Shown one piece after another: positions 35,839 through 43,970 of a stretch of DNA of 64,000 bases. This stretch comes from Halobacillus sp. Marseille-P3879 (GTDB lineage: Bacteria > Bacillota > Bacilli > Bacillales > Halobacillaceae): assembly GCF_900240285.1 (NCBI RefSeq), contig NZ_OESS01000004.1:1-64000 (forward strand). Reading direction: 5' to 3'. Position numbers and translations under genes: made by a program. Positions within the stretch are counted from its first letter, which is position 1; each line of letters begins with the position of its first letter. The notes under the pieces were generated by a model that did not search any database, was not told the DNA's origin, and worked only from the letters and a program-made list of their open reading frames with translations.

Positions 35839-36156
35839 CTAAAGATGTCCTTGAAGGAACTCTTCTACTTCTTCAGGTGTTTTGGCATAGGCACTGTGAA
35901 GGTGTCCAATTTTCTCACCATTTTGAAAGATAAGAATACTTGGGATGCCCATTACTTCATATTGCTCCGCTACAGCAGGAACTTCATCTCTATTGACATC
36001 ATACCAGTTATAGTCCTTATACTCTTCTAAGATTTCACCGATAAACATTTCCATACGACGGCAATCCGGACACCAGTCTGCCTGAAATTTAACCATCACG
36101 GGCTTGCTGCTTTGAATGACCTTATTAAATTCATCTTGAGTATGAATAGATTCCAT
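35839..36156 (-). CDS. Thioredoxin family protein
   Basis: 105 residues. The active site is WCPDC in VKFQADWCPDCRRM, with the cis-proline in GIPSILIFQNG. The CPDC pair is not the usual CGPC, as in YdbP-type proteins. It probably reduces or relays thiols in the cytoplasm. The gene stands alone. Confidence 0.92.
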   Translation of the reverse strand: MESIHTQDEFNKVIQSSKPVMVKFQADWCPDCRRMEMFIGEILEEYKDYNWYDVNRDEVPAVAEQYEVMGIPSILIFQNGEKIGHLHSAYAKTPEEVEEFLQGHL

Positions 36157-36232
36157 CTTACTGCATTCTCCTTTTTTAACTTAATTCTACCTTTATCATA
36201 TAGGAGGATCGGCCTCATGTCTTATGATTGGC

Positions 36233-37048
36233 TCACTTATATTCTACGCGGCCCAGCAGCCACGCAGCGGATAAGCCACCTGCAAAGGTACCAATACACG
36301 CCGTCCACATAGCTCCGTTTTCAGGAATGCCGGGAAAAATAACAAAGATAGACCCGACGACTAGTCCAATAATCAGCGCAAAAGTACCAGACGTATAGTT
36401 TTCAAGAAAGAACTTTACGACTTTACTCATAACAAGGATACCGATAACAATACCGAGGCCCACTACTAGAATAATATCAAACCTTAAATTGGAGATACCT
36501 GAAATAATCGTACTGTACATTCCAATGATCAGCAATAAAAAGGAGCCGCTGATTCCGGGAAGAATCATGGCACTGCTGGCCAGCCAGCCGGAAAAGAACA
36601 AACCAACGTAAGAAGCTAATGACAGGTCCGTCATGGGTGCTCCTTCAGATGTTTGAAAGATTGCCATTGAAGCTACAAGCAGCAGGCCTATTAATAAGAT
36701 GATGTAGTGTTTTCCTGTAAAGTTATGTTTCACATCGGCTTTATGAGTTAGATAAGGAATTACCCCTATAATTAACCCTAAGAAAAAGAATTGCGTGGGT
36801 GCCGGGTAATGTTCAAAAAGCCACTCGATTAATTTTGCCAGCATAAGAATAGATGTGCCTATTCCTATGCCAAGTGGAAGCAGGAAACGAAGATGCTTTT
36901 TCCACTCGCGGCTGAAAAAACCGTTTATTGCTTCAATTAATTGATCGTAAATCCCCAGTACAACTGCAATCGTTCCTCCGCTTACTCCGGGGACCACGTC
37001 GCTGGCCCCCATCAGCAGGCCACGATAAATATTTTTCCACTTCCACAT
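36233..37048 (-). CDS. DUF368 membrane protein
   Basis: 271 residues with about eight membrane helices. SDVVPGVSGGTIAV near the start and MILPGISGSFLLLIIGMY in the second half are the paired motifs of DUF368. Members have been linked to undecaprenyl-phosphate recycling across the membrane (PopT, established knowledge for the family), notably in alkaline or high-salt conditions. GGTGAG precedes the ATG at 37048. Confidence 0.9.
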   Translation of the reverse strand: MWKWKNIYRGLLMGASDVVPGVSGGTIAVVLGIYDQLIEAINGFFSREWKKHLRFLLPLGIGIGTSILMLAKLIEWLFEHYPAPTQFFFLGLIIGVIPYLTHKADVKHNFTGKHYIILLIGLLLVASMAIFQTSEGAPMTDLSLASYVGLFFSGWLASSAMILPGISGSFLLLIIGMYSTIISGISNLRFDIILVVGLGIVIGILVMSKVVKFFLENYTSGTFALIIGLVVGSIFVIFPGIPENGAMWTACIGTFAGGLSAAWLLGRVEYK

Positions 37049-37129
37049 AAGTACGTTCTCACCTTTCAACATAATCGTCACTTTTCTTATTTTATCAAAA
37101 TTTTACAAGATTCATAGCTTAACTCTAAA

Positions 37130-37165
37130 AATAAGACTGCAGACAGTGTATCTACAGCCTTATCT
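37130..37165 (-). terminator. Terminator of the BCCT gene
   Basis: AATAAG-CTG/CAG-CTTAT arms around a longer loop, 10 bases past the stop, with T residues on the minus strand. Confidence 0.55.
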
Positions 37166-37171
37166 TTACCA

Positions 37172-38668
37172 CTATATGTCGCTCTTGTCCAAATTAGCAC
37201 GATCTGCCCGTAATGCTTTATACATTGAGATTACCATTAAGATCATAATAAACGAAAAAGGAAAAGCAGCTGAGATGAGCGCATTCTGCAGGGCCTGCAA
37301 CCCACCTGTATAGAGGAGCACTGCAGCCATCGAGGATTGCGCCAGCCCCCATACAAATTTGACCATCGTCGGTGGAGTAAGCGATCCATTCGTTGTCTGC
37401 ATTCCTAAAACAAACGTAGCCGAGTCTGCAGAAGTAATAAAAAATGTACCGATTAATGTCATTGCAATGATCGACATGAGCAGTCCAAGCGGATATTGGT
37501 CAAACATTCCAAACAGTGCCTGTTCAGTGGCCATCCCCGCAATATCAGCCGTGTTCTCCTGTTGAAGTTTGATGGCTGACGAACCGAACGTTGAAAACCA
37601 AAGAAATCCGACAATTGAAGGGACGAGCAATACCCCTGACAGAAATTCCCGGATCGTCCTGCCTTTCGAGACACGGGCGATAAAGATTCCAACAAACGGT
37701 GACCAGGCAATCCACCAGGCCCAATAAAATACGGTCCAATCATTAATCCACGTTCTCTCTTCTGCACTTTCAGGTGCTAAACGAAAACTCATCTGAGGGA
37801 TATTCCTCAAATAGGACCCTATCGTGTCAGTAAACACATTCATAATCATTAAAGTAGGTCCAATAATCAGCATTATAACAAGAAGAGCTAAAGCTAACAC
37901 CATATTCGTATTGCTTAAATATTTTATTCCTTTACTTAAGCCGGTATAAGCCGAAATCATAAACAATACAGTAACGATCAGAATAACAATCAGCTGTAGT
38001 GTAAAGGACTCTTCCATACCTGTTAAATAAGTGAGACCGCCATTTATTTGAGCAGCTCCAAATCCCAGGGTCGTTGCAACGCCGACAATCGTGGCAAACA
38101 CTGCAACCACATCAACTGCTTTACCCAGCGGGCCCTTCATTTTGGCTCCAAACAGAGGCTCAAGCGTTGCACTGATTAAAGCTGGCGCTCCTCTTCTAAA
38201 CTTGAAATAAGCTAATACGAGAGCCACAACAGCATAGATTCCCCAGGCATGAACACCCCAATGAAAATAAACAAATTGCATAGCCTCTTCCATTGCTGCA
38301 GAGGTACCTGCTTCTTCTGTAGGCGGATCGGTTCCAAAGAAATAAATTGGTTCGGCAGCCCCCCAGAACACAAGGCCAATCCCCATGCCTGCACTAAACA
38401 ACATAGCAAACCAGGTAGGATAATTATAATCGGGTTTGTCCGTTTCTTTGCCCAATTTTATTTTACCGTAAGGACTTACAATCATGTATAAACAAAAAAC
38501 GACGAACCCTGTCACGATTAATAAATAATACCATCCAAAGTGCACTGAAATATACTGTTGAATTGTACCTGTGATGCTTTCTAAATTGGCTGGAGCGATT
38601 GCTCCCCACAATACTGAAAATAAAGCAATGATAAAAGTTACCCAAAATACTGAAGTGAGCTTATTCAT
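37172..38668 (-). CDS. BCCT family betaine/choline/carnitine transporter
   Basis: 498 residues with twelve membrane helices. The Trp-rich motifs WAWWIAWSPFVGIFIARVSKG and GMGIGLVFWGAAEPIYF are the betaine-binding signature. It resembles OpuD of B. subtilis and imports glycine betaine with sodium to balance outside salt. GAAAGGGGTGG precedes the ATG. Confidence 0.93.
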   Translation of the reverse strand: MNKLTSVFWVTFIIALFSVLWGAIAPANLESITGTIQQYISVHFGWYYLLIVTGFVVFCLYMIVSPYGKIKLGKETDKPDYNYPTWFAMLFSAGMGIGLVFWGAAEPIYFFGTDPPTEEAGTSAAMEEAMQFVYFHWGVHAWGIYAVVALVLAYFKFRRGAPALISATLEPLFGAKMKGPLGKAVDVVAVFATIVGVATTLGFGAAQINGGLTYLTGMEESFTLQLIVILIVTVLFMISAYTGLSKGIKYLSNTNMVLALALLVIMLIIGPTLMIMNVFTDTIGSYLRNIPQMSFRLAPESAEERTWINDWTVFYWAWWIAWSPFVGIFIARVSKGRTIREFLSGVLLVPSIVGFLWFSTFGSSAIKLQQENTADIAGMATEQALFGMFDQYPLGLLMSIIAMTLIGTFFITSADSATFVLGMQTTNGSLTPPTMVKFVWGLAQSSMAAVLLYTGGLQALQNALISAAFPFSFIMILMVISMYKALRADRANLDKSDI

Positions 38669-38751
38669 GTTCCACCCCTTTCTATCCCCTTCATAGTTTG
38701 CTGCATTTTACAGAAATTAATCGAAGAATAGCAGACCTGCTTTTCTATAAG

Positions 38752-39318
38752 CTAATACAATAGACGTTCGAGCCATGGATGTTTAGGCTGATGGATAATA
38801 AGCGCCTGCTTCAGCCATTCCTTCTGCTGCTCATTTAAAAAAGGAAAGACTGCCTGAAAATCCTCTTCATCTTTTTCCTGCGTATCTTTCGCTTTATACA
38901 AAAGAACAATTTCTGGATTAAGGTAAGGAATACCATGCTCCGAACGAAGGTTCATACGGCTGAGTGGAAATGTAATTTCTGGTTCCCGCCTAAATTTAAA
39001 TATATCCCTGGATTTCAGATTTAAAAGTATTTCAAGATTTGCTTCTTCTCGATGAACATGAATTTCGTGAATATGCTCCTCCAGAGATTCATCTACCGGC
39101 CCTTCAATCATTTGAGAGTGATCCACGACATAAGTATTCCACCCATTCAGCCATTTCGATAATTCCGGCAATTCATCACGAAATACAGCTATTTCAATAT
39201 CCTCATGCTCTCTCGTTTCTTCGCCAATATGTAAATCAATGGCCCAGCCTCCTGCAACCATCCACTTCCCTTCAAACGGCGTCATAAATTCTCTTACCTG
39301 CAAACAGGGTTCAAACAT
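38752..39318 (-). CDS. Nucleotidyltransferase-fold protein (ANT(2'')-like family)
   Basis: 188 residues. GGWAIDLHIGEETREHEDIEIAVFR has the shape of a nucleotidyltransferase site (GGW...D-x-E), as in the PF10706 aminoglycoside adenylyltransferase-like family. Chromosomal members in Bacillaceae are mostly of unknown role, so drug resistance is not implied. AAGGAGGATC precedes the ATG. Confidence 0.75.
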   Translation of the reverse strand: MFEPCLQVREFMTPFEGKWMVAGGWAIDLHIGEETREHEDIEIAVFRDELPELSKWLNGWNTYVVDHSQMIEGPVDESLEEHIHEIHVHREEANLEILLNLKSRDIFKFRREPEITFPLSRMNLRSEHGIPYLNPEIVLLYKAKDTQEKDEEDFQAVFPFLNEQQKEWLKQALIIHQPKHPWLERLLY

Positions 39319-39601
39319 AGCAGATCCTCCTTCCTTTTTACCCTACCATTCCCTAAAAAGACAAAATTACAACTCTCTTCTCTCGCAGGAATGGATGTTA
39401 AAAAATATTGCATAGAAAAAAAGGCGGCTCTTAAGGATGCCACTGAAAAAGTCCTTTCTAAACTGGAAGAGCTTTTCAAGTTTGTTGTTGCTTCTTTCGA
39501 ATCGCTTATCGGTGGATGCTTGCCGCGGGCACGGCCTCAGCTAACTTGGTCAAGAAGATCACTTGACCAAGTGGATCTTCGGCTCGCGCTGTTCCCGCAG
39601 G
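39319..39601. other. Intergenic region with repeat core and IS debris
   Basis: Holds a segment with CACTGAAAAAGTCC (39441-39454), similar to insertion sequence ends, followed by the GC-rich repeat core at 39523-39604. Open frames across it have no ribosome-binding sites. It appears to be decayed mobile DNA. Confidence 0.5.
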
Positions 39602-39604
39602 AAT
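39523..39604 (+). repeat. GC-rich intergenic repeat core (copy C)
   Basis: GGGCACGGCCTCAGCT... then GGATCTTCGGCTCGCGCTG and TTCCCGCAGGA, with an inner TTGGTCAA/TTGACCAA stem. The same boundary words occur inverted at 39863-39950. Confidence 0.7.
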
Positions 39605-39745
39605 GAAGAGAAGAATAGCGAGTTGAAGCATAGACATGGATATGAGACTGCCTCATCTTCGGTTCTCCGCGGCATGCGTGTACAAGGAGCGATGGCGATA
39701 TTCCCCGTTAATCTAAAGCGAATTATGAAGCTCATGGAGGAATAA
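39602..39745 (+). pseudogene. Transposase C-terminal remnant (IS1182-like)
   Basis: About 47 codons encode SELKHRHGYETASS and MRVQGAMAIFPVNLKRIMKL, then a stop. The spacing of the M-x-A-x(3)-N-x-K-K/R-I core matches the remnant at 34989-35135. It is cut off on the left by the repeat core. No terminal repeats or full gene remain. Confidence 0.65.
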
Positions 39746-39780
39746 GAGGGGAAGTACCCTCTTAAGATCAAAAGGTATGG

Positions 39781-40064
39781 GAGTGGGACATAAGTAACGC
39801 AGTGATGTCAAAAAACGAACATTCATATAAACGCAGATGATTAGCGTAGTTAAAATGCGAAGACTCCTGTGGGAACAGCACGATCCGAAGATCCCGCAGG
39901 AAAGCGATCTTTGCTTTCTGAGGAAGCTTAAGGCCGTGCCCACTTAAAAGCGAAGCGTTTTGACGGAGCGATGGTGTGAATTCTCTTTAACATAAATAAT
40001 CCGAACTGATTTCAACAAAATCGTTGGGATTATTTTATGCTTTATTCAGTTTTGTCCCAACCTC
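39781..40064 (+). repeat. Intergenic repeat with TIR-like ends, copy 2 (284 bp)
   Basis: Begins GAGTGGGACATAAG, has the inverted core (39863-39950: CTCCTGTGGGAACAGC), the hairpin AATAATCCGAAC...GGGATTATT, and ends TTTTGTCCCAACCTC. The two ends are imperfect inverted repeats, as in MITE elements. It follows the transposase remnant. Confidence 0.75.
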
Positions 40065-40204
40065 ATATTTTTTTTACACATCACTTGAAATCGTGCAGTT
40101 CTTCAGTGGCCTCCTCTTAAGGAGCGCCTTTTGCTGATAAGAATAGTTTATAGAACAATATGTTTTGGCTGCCGCCGGTCCGCGGGGAGGGCCTGCTATG
40201 TACA

Positions 40205-40816
40205 TTAAAAAACCTGTGTGACAAGAAACCAGAGATTCCAAATGGAGAGAAACCAAATCAGTCCCTTTTCTAAAGCTGAACCCGTCTTAAAAGTAAACAG
40301 AAACCTGAAATGTTTTCTATAAACCGGGTAGAATAGCGGAATTCCTCTTTTCGTTACATAATCACCAAGCAGATGGGAAACTACCCCAGTGATAAAACCG
40401 AAGAAATAATACGAGGGTACATTAAAAAAATGAATAATAACCATATGGTAGATCACCAGTAAAATGATAAAAAATAGTGAATGCGTCATTTTCCGATGAC
40501 TTTTAACCATTACGAGTAACGGTGTCATTAACATGACAAACACTTTCAACTCATTTCTATATTGATCCAGGTACTCGGGAGCAAACAAATAAAACCCAAA
40601 AGCAAGCAGTAAAACAATAATAAGACCCCGCCAGAAATGATAACCCAGTTTCGAGCGCGGCGTATCGATATCCGGGATTAATGAACCAAACAATACAAAA
40701 ACCATAAATAACACCGTCTCAAATGGAGTCCCCGGAACTAACCCTATTTGCGGCAGAAGCGTCATGACGATGAGTCCGCTGCTTAAACCAAGCGCTTGAT
40801 GTCCAGATGCCAGCAT
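40205..40816 (-). CDS. YdjM-family metal-dependent hydrolase, membrane protein
   Basis: 203 residues with about five membrane helices. GSLIPDIDTPRSKLG, SHRKMTHSLFF and SHLLGDYVTKRGIPLFYP hold the conserved Asp and His residues of the LexA-binding/YdjM family (PF04307). The reaction is unknown. The ATG is preceded by a GGAGGAGAA-type site. Confidence 0.88.
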   Translation of the reverse strand: MLASGHQALGLSSGLIVMTLLPQIGLVPGTPFETVLFMVFVLFGSLIPDIDTPRSKLGYHFWRGLIIVLLLAFGFYLFAPEYLDQYRNELKVFVMLMTPLLVMVKSHRKMTHSLFFIILLVIYHMVIIHFFNVPSYYFFGFITGVVSHLLGDYVTKRGIPLFYPVYRKHFRFLFTFKTGSALEKGLIWFLSIWNLWFLVTQVF

Positions 40817-40936
40817 GATGTCTACATTCTCCTCCAGCTCAATTAAGCCCTAATGATTAACATTAGGACTTTCTCTATACTAGCTTAAAACAGCTTCTAT
40901 CGTAAACTAAAAAGAGAACATTTATTCCCATCTTGA

Positions 40937-41221
40937 TTAACAGTCTTTCTCCGGAAGCCCGAGCATTTTGAATTTAGGTCCTTCCATCGTCTGTTTGCCG
41001 TCTATTGTTAACGGCTCAGTTAAATGAAGAATCTTTTTATCCACCGCTACGGGAACAGAATTAACACGATCCAGCTCATCATCAGCTTCAGGATCCGCTA
41101 TCGTGAGACCAACATCAGGCTCCCCGCAGCCATAGCCGGCGAAATATAATCGTAAAACACCATGCTCTGCATCTTCTAAAATTTGCAGAAGCAAGTCACG
41201 TGCCTCATCAGTGATCTTCAT
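40937..41221 (-). CDS. HesB/IscA family protein
   Basis: 94 residues. The family fold is visible (ITDEARDLLLQIL, GYGCGEPDVGLTIADP), with one central and a final cysteine; the normal second Cys pair is reduced. It may carry or scaffold iron-sulfur clusters, as in YneR/YqkB-type proteins. The gene stands alone. Confidence 0.8.
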   Translation of the reverse strand: MKITDEARDLLLQILEDAEHGVLRLYFAGYGCGEPDVGLTIADPEADDELDRVNSVPVAVDKKILHLTEPLTIDGKQTMEGPKFKMLGLPEKDC

Positions 41222-41337
41222 TTTACGTATCCTCCTTTTTCACCGTACTCCTCTCCTTATATTATGAAGGTTTTAGTGTATTTCTAATAAAAATATGCTC
41301 AAATTCCTTAAGAGGCATTCGGCACACCAAATAAAAC

Positions 41338-41364
41338 AAGCCCCCTTATTATAAGGAGGCCTGT
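41338..41364 (-). terminator. Terminator of the OsmC-like gene
   Basis: AAGCCCCCTTAT/ATAAGGAGGCCT stem past the stop; T-rich on the minus strand. Confidence 0.65.
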
Positions 41365-41380
41365 TGATTATTAAAGAGGA

Positions 41381-41800
41381 TTATACAGCTTTTGCATTTA
41401 ACTCCACATCGATGTTGCCTCTGGTTGCTTTAGAGTAAGGGCAGAAATCGTGAGCGTCTTCCACAAGCTTCTCTGCTTCCTCTTGAGAAACTCCTTTAAC
41501 ACTTACATTAAGGATGACCCCAATCTTAAATCCATCATCTGATTCATCTTTAATTAAGCTGACATCAGCCGTAGTTTCAGATTCAATATCCTTCTTCTGC
41601 TTACTTGCCATCAAGTTTAATGCCCCGTCAAAGCAGGCCGAATAACCAGCAGCAAACAGTTGCTCTGGATTAGAGCCTTCCTCATTGCTGTCGCTCCCAG
41701 GCATTACAAGATTTACGTCAATAACTCCATCGTCTGATCTTACCTGGCCTTCACGACCGCCTTTGGCTGTAGCATGTGAAGTAAACATTACATTACTCAC
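41381..41800 (-). CDS. OsmC/Ohr family organic hydroperoxide reductase
   Basis: 139 residues. The two redox cysteines are in GYSACFDGALNLM and ahead of the C-terminus in DFCPYSKATRGN, and SNPEQLFAAGYSACF is the Ohr signature. It reduces organic and fatty-acid peroxides. I chose the GTG at 41800, which has AAGGAGTG eight bases ahead; a GTG three codons upstream overlaps that site. A 14-base palindrome sits beside the site. Confidence 0.93.
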   Translation of the reverse strand: MSNVMFTSHATAKGGREGQVRSDDGVIDVNLVMPGSDSNEEGSNPEQLFAAGYSACFDGALNLMASKQKKDIESETTADVSLIKDESDDGFKIGVILNVSVKGVSQEEAEKLVEDAHDFCPYSKATRGNIDVELNAKAV

Positions 41801-41814
41801 TATAATCACTCCTT

Positions 41815-41828
41815 GATTTAATTAAATC
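41815..41828 (-). promoter_or_regulatory. Palindrome before the OsmC-like gene (possible operator)
   Basis: GATTTAATTAAATC is a perfect 14-base palindrome right upstream of the ribosome-binding site. The B. subtilis ohrA operators bound by OhrR have an AATTAAATT core, so a MarR/OhrR-type operator is plausible. No ohrR gene is adjacent. Confidence 0.4.
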
Positions 41829-41871
41829 GTTCCACAACTAGTATGTACCTCAAATTACATTCCATTAAACC

Positions 41872-42156
41872 TTAGCGCTTTTCTTCAATTTGAAATTCTT
41901 CTTTCAATGATGGCGGCGCCATTTTAACAATTTGCTGTAAAATAAAAGTCAGCACAGCAGCATCATCAATTAAACCTATAAACACAAACATATCAGGGAT
42001 TAAATCCCACGGAAAAACAATATACCCTATCATTAGAGCAATCGAAATTACTTTTTTATTCCCACTGACTTCTTCAGAGCGAAAAAACTTAATTAAGAAA
42101 GGAATCGATTTTTTTAATTTGGCCAGAAATTTAATTCTTCTCCACATTTTTAACAT
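41872..42156 (-). CDS. DUF1232 (YkvA-like) membrane protein
   Basis: 94 residues with two membrane segments. PWDLIPD followed by GLIDDAAVL is the DUF1232 signature. The role is unknown. GGAGAG precedes the ATG. Confidence 0.88.
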   Translation of the reverse strand: MLKMWRRIKFLAKLKKSIPFLIKFFRSEEVSGNKKVISIALMIGYIVFPWDLIPDMFVFIGLIDDAAVLTFILQQIVKMAPPSLKEEFQIEEKR

Positions 42157-42269
42157 TTAACTCTCCTGCCTCCTTTAGTCACAATTGCTAATTTTGTACG
42201 TATGATTTAACATAATGAATGATAAGAATTCGTGTAACTCTAGTAAGAACCTGTTAAAGAGGAGACCGC

Positions 42270-42812
42270 ATGATGAAAATTCTGCTTCTAAACGGTACAA
42301 TCGTCGGTACGAAAACGAAAACATTATTAATTGAAATTGAAAAATATATCAATAAACTCCAGCAGCAGTACGATACAAGGATCATCCATTTGGAAGATTA
42401 CGACCTTCAGTTTGTCGATGGGCGCCCTTCTGACCAATATAATGAAGATATGCGCTTTCTGATTGAAGAAATGGAACAAGCTGATGCTTATGTCATATCT
42501 ACTCCTATTTTTCAAGGTTCCATCCCTGGCACTTTAAAAAACCTCTTTGATGCCGTCTCACCGCTTGCGATGCGTCATAAGCCGGTTTCAATTGTTGCCA
42601 ATGGAGGAACACTACAGCACCACCTCGTTATAGAGAATCAGCTTAAGCCTATTTTAAATTATTTCCGCTGCCTGGTTACGCCTAATTATGTTTACACTCA
42701 CACTAATCACTTCTCCACCCAGGGAGAGTTGATCGATGAAGATGTGCACAACCGCCTTGAGGAAATGACTCGCGTGTTCCATCAATATATTCAAATGAGC
42801 AAGAGCATATAA
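42270..42812 (+). CDS. NADPH-dependent FMN reductase family protein
   Basis: 180 residues of a flavodoxin-like fold. LLLNGTIVGTKTKTLL is the FMN phosphate loop; STPIFQGSIPGTLKNLFD is the family signature (SsuE/YwqN-like). It supplies reduced FMN, possibly to the LLM enzyme at 30334 although they are not linked. GAGGAGACC precedes the ATG. Confidence 0.9.
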   Translation: MMKILLLNGTIVGTKTKTLLIEIEKYINKLQQQYDTRIIHLEDYDLQFVDGRPSDQYNEDMRFLIEEMEQADAYVISTPIFQGSIPGTLKNLFDAVSPLAMRHKPVSIVANGGTLQHHLVIENQLKPILNYFRCLVTPNYVYTHTNHFSTQGELIDEDVHNRLEEMTRVFHQYIQMSKSI

Positions 42813-42845
42813 AAAATCCTCATGATTGCCAATGAGGATTTTTTG
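42811..42845 (+). terminator. Terminator of the FMN reductase gene
   Basis: AAAAAATCCTCA/TGAGGATTTTTT around TGATTGCCAA. Confidence 0.9.
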
Positions 42846-42929
42846 TATCTCGTGGGTAAGAAATTTGTATGTGCTTTTACGCCTAAAAAAGGGCTTTAGG
42901 AAACAAGTCGATTTTCTTGAGAATAAGCC

Positions 42930-43580
42930 CTACCCCAAAATCTTACCTACATAGTTCCGGGTCTCTTCAAAAGGAGGCACTCCTCCATATTTGTCAACAT
43001 TTCCGGGACCTGCATTATAAGCTGCCAGTGCAAGTTTCTGATCGCCATCATAGCGATCCATCATCTGTTTTAAATATTTAACTCCACCCATTACGTTCTC
43101 TTTCGGATCAAAGGAGTTTCCTACACCCAACCTTTTAGCTGTTTCCGGCATGAGCTGCATTAATCCCTGGGCCCCCGCCGGACTTACGGCATTAGGGTCA
43201 AAATTAGACTCTGCTTTTACTACAGCTCTTACGAGTAGCTCATCCACACCATTTTCCTCTGCCGCTTCTTTTATGTATTGATTTAACTGGTCATCCTCTA
43301 CGTTAACTTCAACCGGAGCCGATTCTTCCGGGACTGAAGAAGAAATATGTATAGGGCCCGCGGGTTCAAAGGCATTTAAATTAGTCAATACCGGTCGGGT
43401 TTGCCGGGAGTTTTCTGACTGGAAAGCTTGAGCCTGCCCTGAAGGTGTTAAGAAACTTTGTAGTAACGCTTGAAAAACACTATCTCCTCTGCCCTGAGAC
43501 TGGGGTTCTGGTTTCGAATTACCATCTAATAATGACATAGACTGCATTTGCATTGCATGACGAATCATATTAAAATCCAT
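42930..43580 (-). CDS. Lytic transglycosylase (SLT domain, CwlQ/YjbJ-like)
   Basis: 216 residues. The C-terminal SLT domain (about 95-215) has the catalytic Glu in [20 protein letters not shown] and later [18 protein letters not shown]. The N-terminal ~90 residues are low-complexity, with no signal peptide that I can see. It cleaves the glycan strand of peptidoglycan. B. subtilis CwlQ is the closest match by memory. Its promoter side faces the small RNA candidate on the other strand. Confidence 0.9.
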   Translation of the reverse strand: MDFNMIRHAMQMQSMSLLDGNSKPEPQSQGRGDSVFQALLQSFLTPSGQAQAFQSENSRQTRPVLTNLNAFEPAGPIHISSSVPEESAPVEVNVEDDQLNQYIKEAAEENGVDELLVRAVVKAESNFDPNAVSPAGAQGLMQLMPETAKRLGVGNSFDPKENVMGGVKYLKQMMDRYDGDQKLALAAYNAGPGNVDKYGGVPPFEETRNYVGKILG

Positions 43581-43759
43581 CGGTTCACCTCAATAAGTTA
43601 ATTAACTTAATCTTAAAGGAAAACGAATGCTGATACAAACTTTGTTGTAGACCTTCTGATTGACAGTAAAACCCAAAACTTGAGAAAGTTCTTATGTTTC
43701 CCCTCCAGTCATCAGCCGATCAGGAAAAACTTTTCCCAAAGCGAACCTCCTCCGATCGA

Positions 43760-43768
43760 TGATATAAT
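43760..43768 (+). promoter_or_regulatory. Extended -10 promoter of the small RNA candidate
   Basis: TGATATAAT is a perfect TGnTATAAT extended -10 element. There is no good -35 box at 17 bases, which extended -10 promoters can do without. It would start transcription at about 43775. Confidence 0.5.
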
Positions 43769-43774
43769 AGCAAG

Positions 43775-43969
43775 TAGCAAAAGAGATATCTCTTATCTTG
43801 AATCAAATGTTATTCAAGGCGTCTGGTCATATGTTCTCAAAACTGAGAAATTCTCTTTTGTCTCTAATGTCGAATCACCCTTTCTATTCTTGTCGTGAGA
43901 ATAGACCTGTAGATTTCGCGGCAGACGGTCTTCGTCTTGCCTTCCCCTTTATTGTAAAGGGGTTTTTTT
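43775..43969 (+). ncRNA. Candidate structured small RNA, ~195 nt
   Basis: After the extended -10 element, at least six stem-loops follow one another: 43781-43794 (palindrome), 43798-43817, 43834-43849, 43883-43905 (8-base stem, loop TGTCGTG), 43920-43941 (GGCAGACG/CGTCTTGCC) and the terminator 43944-43962 with seven T. No open frame has a ribosome-binding site. The 43834-43849 stem competes with a second pairing to 43851-43855. It does not match an RNA family I recognise. It could instead be the trailing end of some other transcript. Confidence 0.5.
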
Positions 43970-43970
43970 A

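Noticed and set aside
38752-39318. Acquired aminoglycoside resistance gene
   Set aside because: The nucleotidyltransferase-like protein has no mobile-element ends around it on the coding side, and the family is widespread in chromosomes with unknown role.
39391-39606. A 71-codon open frame across the repeat core
   Set aside because: It runs through the repeat that also occurs elsewhere without a frame, and has no start signal.
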